From the NCBI RefSeq assembly GCF_025562755.1, contig NZ_CP103300.1, positions 3,039,001 through 3,103,000 of the forward strand: a DNA stretch of 64,000 nucleotides, given 5' to 3'. Origin of the DNA: Endozoicomonas euniceicola. Lineage in GTDB: Bacteria; Pseudomonadota; Gammaproteobacteria; Pseudomonadales; Endozoicomonadaceae. This document shows, in pieces, positions 18,680 through 27,386 of this stretch (within the stretch, counting starts at the first letter, position 1; every line of letters starts with the position of its first letter). The notes under the pieces were generated by a model. It made no database searches, had not been told where the DNA came from, and saw only the letters and a list, made by a program, of their open reading frames with translations. Both the position numbers and the translations under genes were made by a program.

Positions 18680-19055
18680 CCTCTTTTTGCTTATTTGAAA
18701 AGGGAGAGATAAATAAATATTTTTTTCTATCTCTTAAATACAATCTTAATGAAGAAAAATTTAATGTCAATGCCGTTTTCCTATTTTTCATGCTAGTAAA
18801 ACCTTTATACTAGCGTTGTCGTTTACATAGATTTCAATAAGTATTTAAATATCCACTTAATTGCTGCTTTGTATAAAAATATATTTAAAGTGTGTCAAGC
18901 TCAAAATAAATTTATATATTTTTAACTTTTTTAAAATTATTTGTTTTTATGAATATTTTCACTTTTTTTTGGTTTGATTTTGGATTTTGGGATTTTTTTA
19001 CTAACTTATATATGCATAGAACGAGCGATAATGAACAGCACTGGACATAATAATA
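18680..19055. other. AT-rich spacer between divergent regulators
   Basis: Very AT-rich DNA between the leftward small regulator and the rightward AlpA-like gene. It must hold the promoters of both. No additional gene or clear hairpin was recognised. Confidence 0.5.
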
Positions 19056-19415
19056 ATGAAACCTTTAAACATGGATGACTTTAAGCAGTTATTAAATACA
19101 GAATCGGAAGCTTTTGTGTACGCTTTTTTAAGCGAAAACAATATTGTTCCACTGCAATTTGGTGGACAAATAATTGTAACTGAACAAGCTTTAAATGCAG
19201 CAGTTGAGCTAAAAGGCATTAACCAAGACCTTCACTTGCTAACACAAAAAGAAGTAATGAAAGCAACTAAGGTTTCTTCCCGAACAACTATTTTAAAAGA
19301 AAGAAAAAAAGGTAGATTTCCTGAGCCTGTAAATCCTGAATCAAAGCGTAATTTAAAATGGCGGAAAAGTGATATTCAAAAGTGGCTTGAAGGAAAAAAG
19401 GATTGGAGTAATTAA
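19056..19415 (+). CDS. AlpA-like regulator/excisionase
   Basis: A 119-residue protein. Its C-terminal half (about residues 60-115) has the AlpA/excisionase winged-helix pattern: LLTQKEVMKATKVSSRTTIL, then GRFPEPVNP, then LKWRKSDIQKWLEG. AlpA family proteins switch on integrase expression or aid excision of tRNA-integrated elements. The N-terminal half is unassigned. No strong ribosome-binding site is seen. It converges on the integrase gene, 23 bases away, and may be read from a promoter in the AT-rich spacer. Confidence 0.75.
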   Translation: MKPLNMDDFKQLLNTESEAFVYAFLSENNIVPLQFGGQIIVTEQALNAAVELKGINQDLHLLTQKEVMKATKVSSRTTILKERKKGRFPEPVNPESKRNLKWRKSDIQKWLEGKKDWSN

Positions 19416-19438
19416 ATAGCTATTACTCCAATATTGGT

Positions 19439-20923
19439 TTATTTTGATTTTCGAATATTTTTCATTTCGTGCATATCTTCTGGCAGTCTATCAGTAATTT
19501 GATCGAATGGCTTGTCAATTATATTGCGTAAATATTTTTCCCACTTGTTACTAACCTCCAATTTTTCAGCAAGAAATTGAAAATCCGGTGAGTACACCTC
19601 GTGGTGCATACTGTTTTGTATTTTTTTTCCATCGTCGTCAACAGTATGAGCCTGTAAACGCATTATTGTTTTTTCATCACAACCTGCTTCTTTCATGCGA
19701 GTTGTAACAGAGCCTCGGATCATACCTATTGTTATGTTTTTAAAATGGTCAGAATTTATTTTATCTTTTATAAAACGATTAAGTGCTTTAGTTCGCTTGT
19801 CCAAATGCTTACACATATGTTCATTTTTATAGCTGCTACCATTTTTCTTTGGAAAAAGATGTTTGTATTCGCCAAATTTTTCTTTCAAAAATTTAATATC
19901 GCTGAGGGCTAATTTATTCAAAGGAACTGCATAATATTTTTGCTCGACGCTCATCCCTTTTTTCCACTTGTTATTTAGTACTCTGATATTGGGAATTTTG
20001 AAATCAGTGTCTACATCAAACCATTCCGCTTTCATCAGTTGTCCTTGCCGGACACCACCGAGTGACAACAATAGGCGTGATAAATAACCAAGGTGTGTAT
20101 TCATAGCTTCTATTCCATGATGCCAAATAATCCAAATTTCCTTATCAGTCAGTTGATCTTTCCCTCTATTTTCAACTTCGCCCTTACGTGGTATAGACCC
20201 AACCGGATTAAACTTAATATTAAAAGTTATTTCGTGCTGATTTTCGTAATCTCCTTCTTGCTTTATCATAGCTTTAAACGCAGCATGGAGATGACTTCTT
20301 AAGCGATTCATGTAAACTCTGACTTCGCCTTCAATTTCAATGCAATCAAGAAATATTAATTTAATGTCATCCGATGTTATATCTGTTGCTTTTTTTAAAA
20401 GGAGCTTTTTAAACTTGTTTCTTTTCTTGAAAATATGCTTATTAAAAGCACTCTTTATATCGCTATAAGAATCTCTCTCCTCACCTATAAAAACATCACG
20501 ATACCAGATCAGCAAATCTTCAAATGAGCCATAAGTTTCTAGCTTTTTAGCTTCCTCTTTTTCTACCTTTTCACGTTCCTTTTTTTGTTCCTTAACAGCC
20601 TTTACATCAGCCAAATATTCGCTTAAAGTTCCGGCTAAATTATGATCAGCAAATATGGTTGCACGTTTAATTGCTTCATTTAATCCAATACCGTCCGATG
20701 ATGCGTTTAGCAAATTATGTTTGCCTATCGGCTCAAGAGATACCTTGCCATTTTTTTTGTATTTGTAATAAAAATATACGCCTGAAAGATTAGTTTCGAT
20801 ATACAAGCTTCCAGAGCCTTTTTTGCCCAGAGAAAGGCTTTTCCTGTCAGGCTTTTTGTCGCCTGAATCTGCCTTAATTTTATAGCTGCCGACCAGCATG
20901 CTGTCAGTTAGTTCGTTGTTCAT
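19439..20923 (-). CDS. int: Tyrosine integrase (P4-type) of the tRNA-Thr element
   Basis: A site-specific recombinase of 494 residues (507 if the ATG at 20962 is used; the ATG at 20923 has AGGGTG upstream and is preferred). The catalytic arginine lies in LLLSLGGVRQGQLMKAEW, the H/R pair region in IRGSVTTRM, and the nucleophile tyrosine in HHEVYSPDF near the C-terminus. The N-terminal part holds a DUF4102-like arm-binding domain, with SLSLGKKGSGSLYIE and LGLNEA-like spacing. It sits 257 bases from attR, as expected for tRNA-site integrases, and catalyses integration and, with an excisionase, excision. Confidence 0.9.
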   Translation of the reverse strand: MNNELTDSMLVGSYKIKADSGDKKPDRKSLSLGKKGSGSLYIETNLSGVYFYYKYKKNGKVSLEPIGKHNLLNASSDGIGLNEAIKRATIFADHNLAGTLSEYLADVKAVKEQKKEREKVEKEEAKKLETYGSFEDLLIWYRDVFIGEERDSYSDIKSAFNKHIFKKRNKFKKLLLKKATDITSDDIKLIFLDCIEIEGEVRVYMNRLRSHLHAAFKAMIKQEGDYENQHEITFNIKFNPVGSIPRKGEVENRGKDQLTDKEIWIIWHHGIEAMNTHLGYLSRLLLSLGGVRQGQLMKAEWFDVDTDFKIPNIRVLNNKWKKGMSVEQKYYAVPLNKLALSDIKFLKEKFGEYKHLFPKKNGSSYKNEHMCKHLDKRTKALNRFIKDKINSDHFKNITIGMIRGSVTTRMKEAGCDEKTIMRLQAHTVDDDGKKIQNSMHHEVYSPDFQFLAEKLEVSNKWEKYLRNIIDKPFDQITDRLPEDMHEMKNIRKSK

Positions 20924-20981
20924 TACGTACACCCTATTGCAATTATTATTCTGTGTTTGCATTATAGTACTTGAATCAGAT

Positions 20982-21037
20982 TTTACTCATCCTTTCGCAA
21001 AATCGCTAACTTTACTCATCCTTTTTACTCATCCTTT
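20982..21037. promoter_or_regulatory. Integrase arm-site-like repeats, right end
   Basis: Three near-identical copies of TTTACTCATCCTTT at 20982-20995, 21011-21024 and 21025-21037, located between the integrase gene and attR. They match the motif cluster at the left end of the element. Confidence 0.6.
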
Positions 21038-21179
21038 CCGAAAACGGGGGTTGGACGCATGAAAACGCTAATAAACGCTATAATCAGTTAAATTATTGAA
21101 ATAGAAGGGAAAATATTGGATTTTTTATATAATAAGAGCAAATAATAAACAATATTGGTTATATTCTTTAATTACATTT

Positions 21180-21234
21180 ACTGACTTGTAATCAGTGGGT
21201 CCCGAGTTCGACTCTTGGTGCCGGCACCATATAA
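21180..21234 (+). repeat. attR: duplicated tRNA-Thr 3' end
   Basis: A perfect 55-base copy of 2129-2183. It lacks the tRNA 5' half and any promoter, so it is an attachment-site scar and not a tRNA gene. Confidence 0.95.
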
Positions 21235-21237
21235 GAC

Positions 21238-21273
21238 AAAGCCCGTAGCGTTAGTAAGCACTACGGGCTTTTT
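21238..21273 (+). terminator. Original chromosomal terminator of tRNA-Thr
   Basis: AAAGCCCGTAG (21238-21248) pairs with CTACGGGCTTT (21261-21271), followed by TT, directly after attR. Before the element integrated this would have terminated tRNA-Thr. The remaining stretch to 21600 has no gene, only short repeats of TTATTTGAT around 21380 and 21470. Confidence 0.8.
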
Positions 21274-21603
21274 CGTATCTGGGGATTTGGTCCCCACATT
21301 GGTCCCCACTTCTGTCGGACTGCATTTAAATCCCTCCCTCTTTATTACGCCCATTGAATAATGCCCAACTTCCAGCCACAGATTTATTTGATGGTTATTT
21401 GATAGAAACAACCCAACTCTCAAAACCAAATAGCTCACCCCCTGATAATAAAGGGACTGGGGAATAAATTTTATTTGATGGTTATTTGATCGTTATTTGA
21501 TAGCCACAACCATTACCCTCAGAATGGGACGTATTGGTACAATGGTTCGCCTTATTGTGACCAACCAGTGGTGACCTGTCCCCATGACTCCGGAGTTTGA
21601 TGG

Positions 21604-23904
21604 ATGAATAAAAAGGAACTCAGCGAACGAGATATTTGCACCAAGTTCATTACCCCGGCTCTAGAAGCCGCTGGCTGGGATATACAAACGCAAATACGGG
21701 AAGAGGTCACCTTTGCCGCCGGTCGCATCACAGTAAAAGGCACACTGCACAGCCGTGGTAAACGACGCAGGGCGGACTATCTGCTCTCATACCACGATGG
21801 CCTTCCCATCGCCGTCATTGAAGCGAAGGACAACAATCACAGCCTCGGAGCCGGTATGCAGCAGGCTCTGGAATACGCTGACCACCTGGACACCCCTTTT
21901 GTCTTTTCCAGTAATGGCGATGGCTTTATCTTTCACGATAAAACCGGCCAGTCCGGGCATCAGGAAACCGAGCTGACTCTGGAGCAGTTCCCGTTGCCAG
22001 AGACCCTGTGGCAGTCTTACTGCCAATGGAAAGCACTGGGCAAAACCGAACAGCAAAGCATCAGCGCCCCGTTCTACATTGATAAAGACGGAAAAAAGCC
22101 CCGGTACTACCAGGCCAACGCCATCAACCGCACCATGGAAGCCATTGCCAAAGGGCAAAACCGTGTACTGCTGGTCATGGCGACAGGGACAGGCAAAACC
22201 TACACCGCCTTCCAGATCATCTGGCGGCTTTGGAAGTCGAAGCAGAAAAAGCGCATCCTGTTTCTGGCGGATCGCAATATTCTGGTCGACCAGACCAAAA
22301 ACAACGACTTCAAGCCCTTCGGGGCCGCTATGACCAAAATAGCCAAACGGCAGGTCAATAAATCCTTTGAAATCTACCTGGCGCTTTATCAGGCGGTAAC
22401 GGGCAGCGCAGAAGAGCAGAACATCTTCCGGCAGTTCTCCCCCGATTTCTTTGACCTGATCGTTGTCGACGAGTGTCACCGGGGCAGTGCCAAACAAAAC
22501 TCTGCCTGGCGCAAGGTGCTGGACTACTTCTCCGGCGCAACCCAGATCGGCCTGACCGCCACGCCCAAAGAGACCAAAGACGTATCCAGCGCCACCTACT
22601 TTGGCGAACCGGTATACACCTACTCACTGAAGCAGGGCATTGATGACGGCTACCTGGCTCCTTACAAAGTCATCCGCATTGATATGGACGTCGACCTCGA
22701 TAGCTGGAAGCCGAAATCCGGGCAGAAAGATAAATACGGCCACCTTATTGAAGACCGCATCTACAACCGTAAGGACATCAACCGGCACATTGCCTTTGAT
22801 GAGCGCACCCAGCTGGTGGCAATGAAAGTCACCGAATACCTCCAACAGACCGGTGAGTACCAGAAGACCATTATCTTCTGTGAGGACACCGATCACGCCG
22901 AAAGTATGCGACGGGCACTGGTTAACCTGAACCCCGAGCGCATCAAAGAGAACCGCAAATACGTGATGCGTATTACCGGTGAAGACAAAGACGGCAAGGC
23001 GGAGCTGGATAACTTCATTAACCCGGAGTCCCGCTACCCTGTTATTGCCACCACCAGTAAACTGCTGAGTACGGGAGTGGATGCCAAAACCTGCAAGCTG
23101 GTGGTGCTGGACCAGAACATCGAGTCCATGACCGAGTTCAAGCAGATCATCGGGCGCGGCACTCGAATTGATGAGGAGCATGGCAAATACTGGTTTGCCA
23201 TCATGGACTTTAAGGGGGTCACCAAACTCTTCAAGGATGAGAAATTCGATGGAGACCCCGAGGTCATTTATGACCCCAAACCCGGTGAGCCCCCGCTCCC
23301 AAAGGAAGAGAAAAAAACCGAAACCCGCATCAAATATCAGGTGCAGGGGGAAAGTATCAACATCGCCAGCGTCCGTGAGCAACACATGACCATGGACGGC
23401 GACCTGGTGACCACCTCGATTCAGGATCACACCTGCGACATCCTGAAAAAAGAATTTAAGACGCTGGATGAGTTTCTCCGTAAATGGTCTTCAGCGGACA
23501 AAAAGCAGGCCATTATCGAAGAACTGTCCCGGCAGGGCGTATTCTGGGAAGAGCTTCAGGTTCTGGTTCAGGAAAAACAGGGCGTCGAGATGGATCCCTT
23601 TGACCTGGTTTGCCATGTCATTTACGATCAGCCCGCCCTCACCCGCCGGGAACGGGCAGAGCAGGTGAAGAAAAGAAACTACTTCACCCGTTTTCAGGGG
23701 CAGGCCCGCAAGGTGCTGGAAGCCCTGCTGGAGAAATACTCGGATACCGGCATCGAACCTATAGAAGATGTTAAAATTCTCTCTCTGGCTCCCTTTACCA
23801 GGATCGGCTCACCGATGGAAATCATCGAAGCCTTTGGCGGCAAACAGCAATACCAGCAGGCTGTGCAGTCTCTGGAGCAGGAAATATACGCTAACCGCGC
23901 CTGA
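21604..23904 (+). CDS. hsdR: EcoEI-like type I restriction subunit (HsdR)
   Basis: A 766-residue restriction subunit of the shorter EcoEI type. The nuclease motif is D58 in RRADYLL and E73/K75 in IAVIEAKD. Walker A ATGTGKT is near residue 194 and DECH near 290. The motif LTATPKETKD follows. The C-terminal quarter matches the EcoEI R C-terminal pattern by position. GGAG eight bases before the ATG supports this start. It is the first gene of an hsdR-hsdM-hsdS operon. Because the hsdM behind it is broken, an intact R subunit here is probably harmless only if it cannot act without M and S. Confidence 0.93.
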   Translation: MNKKELSERDICTKFITPALEAAGWDIQTQIREEVTFAAGRITVKGTLHSRGKRRRADYLLSYHDGLPIAVIEAKDNNHSLGAGMQQALEYADHLDTPFVFSSNGDGFIFHDKTGQSGHQETELTLEQFPLPETLWQSYCQWKALGKTEQQSISAPFYIDKDGKKPRYYQANAINRTMEAIAKGQNRVLLVMATGTGKTYTAFQIIWRLWKSKQKKRILFLADRNILVDQTKNNDFKPFGAAMTKIAKRQVNKSFEIYLALYQAVTGSAEEQNIFRQFSPDFFDLIVVDECHRGSAKQNSAWRKVLDYFSGATQIGLTATPKETKDVSSATYFGEPVYTYSLKQGIDDGYLAPYKVIRIDMDVDLDSWKPKSGQKDKYGHLIEDRIYNRKDINRHIAFDERTQLVAMKVTEYLQQTGEYQKTIIFCEDTDHAESMRRALVNLNPERIKENRKYVMRITGEDKDGKAELDNFINPESRYPVIATTSKLLSTGVDAKTCKLVVLDQNIESMTEFKQIIGRGTRIDEEHGKYWFAIMDFKGVTKLFKDEKFDGDPEVIYDPKPGEPPLPKEEKKTETRIKYQVQGESINIASVREQHMTMDGDLVTTSIQDHTCDILKKEFKTLDEFLRKWSSADKKQAIIEELSRQGVFWEELQVLVQEKQGVEMDPFDLVCHVIYDQPALTRRERAEQVKKRNYFTRFQGQARKVLEALLEKYSDTGIEPIEDVKILSLAPFTRIGSPMEIIEAFGGKQQYQQAVQSLEQEIYANRA

Positions 23905-25081
23905 GCATTCTTCTCCCCTTTGTAACCGATTAACCCGGCAGCCGCGCCCCGGCTGCCTGACAGGAATCTGACATGTCGATCAGTACCACCATTAAAGCCA
24001 TTCAGGACATTATGCGTAAAGACGTAGGGGTCGATGGTGATGCCCAGCGGATCGGCCAGCTGGTCTGGATGCTGTTTCTGAAAATATACGACGACCGCGA
24101 GTTTGAGTGGGAACTGATGGACGACCACTATCGTTCACCCATTCCCGAACACCTGCGCTGGCGCAACTGGGCAAAAGGCAGTGAAGGCATTACCGGTGAA
24201 GACCTGAAAACCTTTATCGACGACGACCTGTTCGATGGCCTGCAACGACTGCCCAACATTGCCGGTGATCCCCGTGCTGCGGTGATTCAGAGCGTCTTCA
24301 AAGATGCCTACAACTACATGAAGTCCGGCCAGCTGATCCGCGAGGTCATCAACAAAATCGAGGTAGGGATCGACTTCAATAAGTCCAGAGAGCGACACGC
24401 CTTTGGGGATATGTACGAACAGATTCTGAAAGACCTGCAAAGTGCCGGTAATGCCGGGGAGTTTTATACCCCCAGAGCCGTCACCGAATTTATGGTCGAC
24501 CGGGTTGACCCGCAGCTGGCAGAGTCCGTACTGGACCCCGCCTGCGGCACCGGAGGTTTCCTTAGCTGCGCCATTGAACACAAACGCCAGCGTTACGTGC
24601 AGACACCGGAACATGAACAGGTGCTTCAGGCCAGCATTCACGGTGTTGAGAAAAAGCCCCTGCCCCACCTGCTGGCGACCACCAATATGATTCTCCACGG
24701 CATTGAAGTGCCGAGCCAGATCAAACACGACAACACTCTGTCTAAACCCCATACGGACTGGAGCGAAAAAGACCGGGTGAATGTGATTGTCGCCAATCCG
24801 CCGTTTGGTGGCACAGAAACCGATGGCATCGAAAGCAACTTCCCTTCGCAATTCCGAACACGGGAAACTGCCGATCTGTTTATGTGGCTGTTCATTCATC
24901 TGCTAAAAGACGGTGGTCGTGCAGCTGTGGTATTGCCCGATGGCTTTCTGTTTGGCGATGGCATGCAGGCCCGGCTGAAAGAAAAGCTGCTCACCGAATG
25001 CAACCTGCACACCATTGTGCGCCTGCCGAAAAAAGTCTTTGCTCCCTACACAGACATTGCCACTAACCTGCTGTTCTTTAC

Positions 25082-26781
25082 CCTAAATTCAGCGGTTAAC
25101 CCCTGAGCTAAACTCTAACCCTCAACAATATTGAGGGCTCGAAGATGGTTCGACCACCAAAACCCACTCCCCCAAAGGGTGAGTTGTCTGAAATGGAAAA
25201 AGATCCCTTATCCGTCAAACTCGAAGTCGATTCTTTCGACGGTAAAATTCATGTCGAGTGGGAGCCTGAAGCATCGGTCACCCCAATGGGACAGCTTCCT
25301 TTTTTTATACAGTTTTTAAAAACAGGTCACCGATTTGAACCCTGGATTAACGATTGCCCACTAACTTATAAAAGCCCAAACGCCCCTCAAAAAGTGGATG
25401 TGATTGGCTCATTAATGCTTTCCATTCTTTCAGGACATAAACGCTATGCGCATATCGGAACAATTATTGGTGATAAAGTAAACGCTCAGTTGCTCGGGAT
25501 GAAAAAAATTGTCAGCGATGATTCTGCCAGGCGTGGTTTAAAGAAGATTGACGAAGATGAAGGCGTTGAATGGATGCAAAAACACCTCCATCTCTGTTTT
25601 GATCCGTTATTAACCATTCCATGGATTATGGATGTTGATGTTACCGTGAAAACCATTTATGGGCATCAGGAAGGAGCGGTTAATGGCTATAACCCACATA
25701 AGAAAGGGAGACCCTCTCATACTTACCACTCATATATGATGGCTAATCTTAAATTAATACTGGAAGTTGAAGTCAGACCCGGAAATCAAAGTCAAAGTAA
25801 ATACTCTTTACCCGGTTTAATGGAGCTATTAAATCGACTTCCAAAACGCTGCTGGCCTGAATTTGTTCGTGGTGATTGTGATTGGGGAAGTGACCGGGTA
25901 ATGAGCGAATTGGAAGATGCTGGTTGTCATTATCTTTTTAAAATGAAGAAGCACGACAACGTTAAGAAAGCCATAGGGAATGCGCACTGTAGCGGAGGAT
26001 GGGTAAAATACGACAACCATTGGGAGGGAAAAGAATCCGTAATTAAACTGTCAGGTTGGAAAAAAGAAAGACGCATAATTATTGTTCGAAGACGGCGTCC
26101 TGAAAATGAAATACCGATGTTGGAAAAAGGAATAAAAGAACGTCAACAAACGTTAGCATTAATAGAAGAGCCAGAAAATATAAAAGCTTACGAGTATTCG
26201 GTTCTGGTCACATCTCTTGATAATGATATAGTCTCGATCATTAATCATTATCGCAATAGGGCTGACTGTGAAAATAACTTTGATGAAATCAAAAACCAAT
26301 GGGGCTGGGGCGGTTATGTAACAAAAGATATGGCAAGATGTCGAATGCTGGCCCGAATGGTTGCCTTGGTTTACAACTGGTGGACGCTATACGTTCGATT
26401 GAGTAATCCGGACTCCCATAAAGAATCAATTACCAGCCGTCCCTTATTAATGAATTCAATTGGCAAGCTGACCCACTCTGGCAACCAAAAGAAAATAAAG
26501 CTGACAAGCCAGCATCGATGGATGTATAAAATTGCGAAATTACAAAGTGAACTGTGTGATTTTTTTGATTCAATCAAAAGTATCGCACCGCAGTTGAATC
26601 CAATTAACGCATGGTGTCGTATTTTAACGAAAGCGGTCTCAAAATTTTTGAAAAAAGGGCAGGTTATTACGATGCAACCATTAATTCGATCGGGCTAATG
26701 ACTTAAAAAAAACGCTGCTCAGAACCGTGAGAAGCTATTCCTAATGGCATGGCTCAGTGGCGTTCAACTGCTGAATTTAGG
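25082..26781 (+). mobile_element. IS1380-like insertion sequence, intact copy
   Basis: A 1700-bp element with inverted ends CCTAAATTCAGC (25082) and GCTGAATTTAGG (26781), similar over about 25 bases with mismatches. It is flanked by a 5-bp duplication TTTAC (25077-25081, 26782-26786). It carries one transposase gene. A hairpin, CCCTCAA-loop-TTGAGGG (25119-25137), stands right before the start codon and may protect against read-through translation. Terminal CC and a 4-5 bp duplication fit the IS1380 family. Confidence 0.88.
25145..26698 (+). CDS. IS1380-like transposase
   Basis: A 517-residue DDE transposase. A characteristic block 'MDVDVTVKTIYGHQEGAVNG' followed by YNPHKKGRPSHTYHSYM contains the first catalytic aspartates (near residue 161). 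RGDCDWGSDRVM near residue 240 contains the second. The glutamate is likely in YRNRADCENNFDEIKNQWGW near residue 380. The frame is uninterrupted and so probably functional. The second copy in this window (34144-37781) differs by only a few bases but is broken. Confidence 0.85.
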   Translation: MVRPPKPTPPKGELSEMEKDPLSVKLEVDSFDGKIHVEWEPEASVTPMGQLPFFIQFLKTGHRFEPWINDCPLTYKSPNAPQKVDVIGSLMLSILSGHKRYAHIGTIIGDKVNAQLLGMKKIVSDDSARRGLKKIDEDEGVEWMQKHLHLCFDPLLTIPWIMDVDVTVKTIYGHQEGAVNGYNPHKKGRPSHTYHSYMMANLKLILEVEVRPGNQSQSKYSLPGLMELLNRLPKRCWPEFVRGDCDWGSDRVMSELEDAGCHYLFKMKKHDNVKKAIGNAHCSGGWVKYDNHWEGKESVIKLSGWKKERRIIIVRRRRPENEIPMLEKGIKERQQTLALIEEPENIKAYEYSVLVTSLDNDIVSIINHYRNRADCENNFDEIKNQWGWGGYVTKDMARCRMLARMVALVYNWWTLYVRLSNPDSHKESITSRPLLMNSIGKLTHSGNQKKIKLTSQHRWMYKIAKLQSELCDFFDSIKSIAPQLNPINAWCRILTKAVSKFLKKGQVITMQPLIRSG

Positions 26782-27386
26782 TTTACCAAAGGCCAGCCCA
26801 CCGAGACCATCTGGTTCTACGAACACCCCTACCCGGAAGGGCAGAAAAGCTACAGCAAAACCCGCCCCATGCGCGTGGAAGAGTTTGCCCCGGAACAAGC
26901 CTGGTGGGGGAATGAAGCCGATGGTTTCAGCACCCGAACCACCACCGAGCAAGCCTGGTCGGTGGATTTCAAACAACGGATGGCCGATGCCAAAGCTAAG
27001 GCGAAACCCCACTGGGACAAGGCTGAACAGCTCAGCGATGAAGCCTCCGGCCTGTCCGCCGAACTGCGGCAATTGCGACAGCAACTGAAAACGCTGGATA
27101 AAAAAAGCACCGACCGCCCTGTATTGCAAAAGCAGATTCAGCAAAACACCGCCAGCATTAAAACCCTGAAAGCCCAACAGGCCAGAGCCCGGCAGGCAGG
27201 CGATGCCCTTTACTGGCCGATCTTTAACCTGGACTGCAAGAACCCCCATATTGGCGAACAGGTCAGCCACGATCCAAAGGAACTGCTGGCACGCTACCGG
27301 CAGCAACAGCAGTCCATGGCCGACACCCGTCGTCAGATCAAAGACATTCTGGATACTGCCCTGTCCAGCCAGCGGGAGGAAAAGGC

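Noticed and set aside
21180..21234. A second tRNA-Thr
   Set aside because: Only the 3' half is present; it is the attR copy of the attachment site.
21787..24899. Long antisense frames over hsdR and hsdM (e.g. 236 to 268 codons)
   Set aside because: They are mirror frames of higher-GC coding genes with strong motifs on the plus strand.
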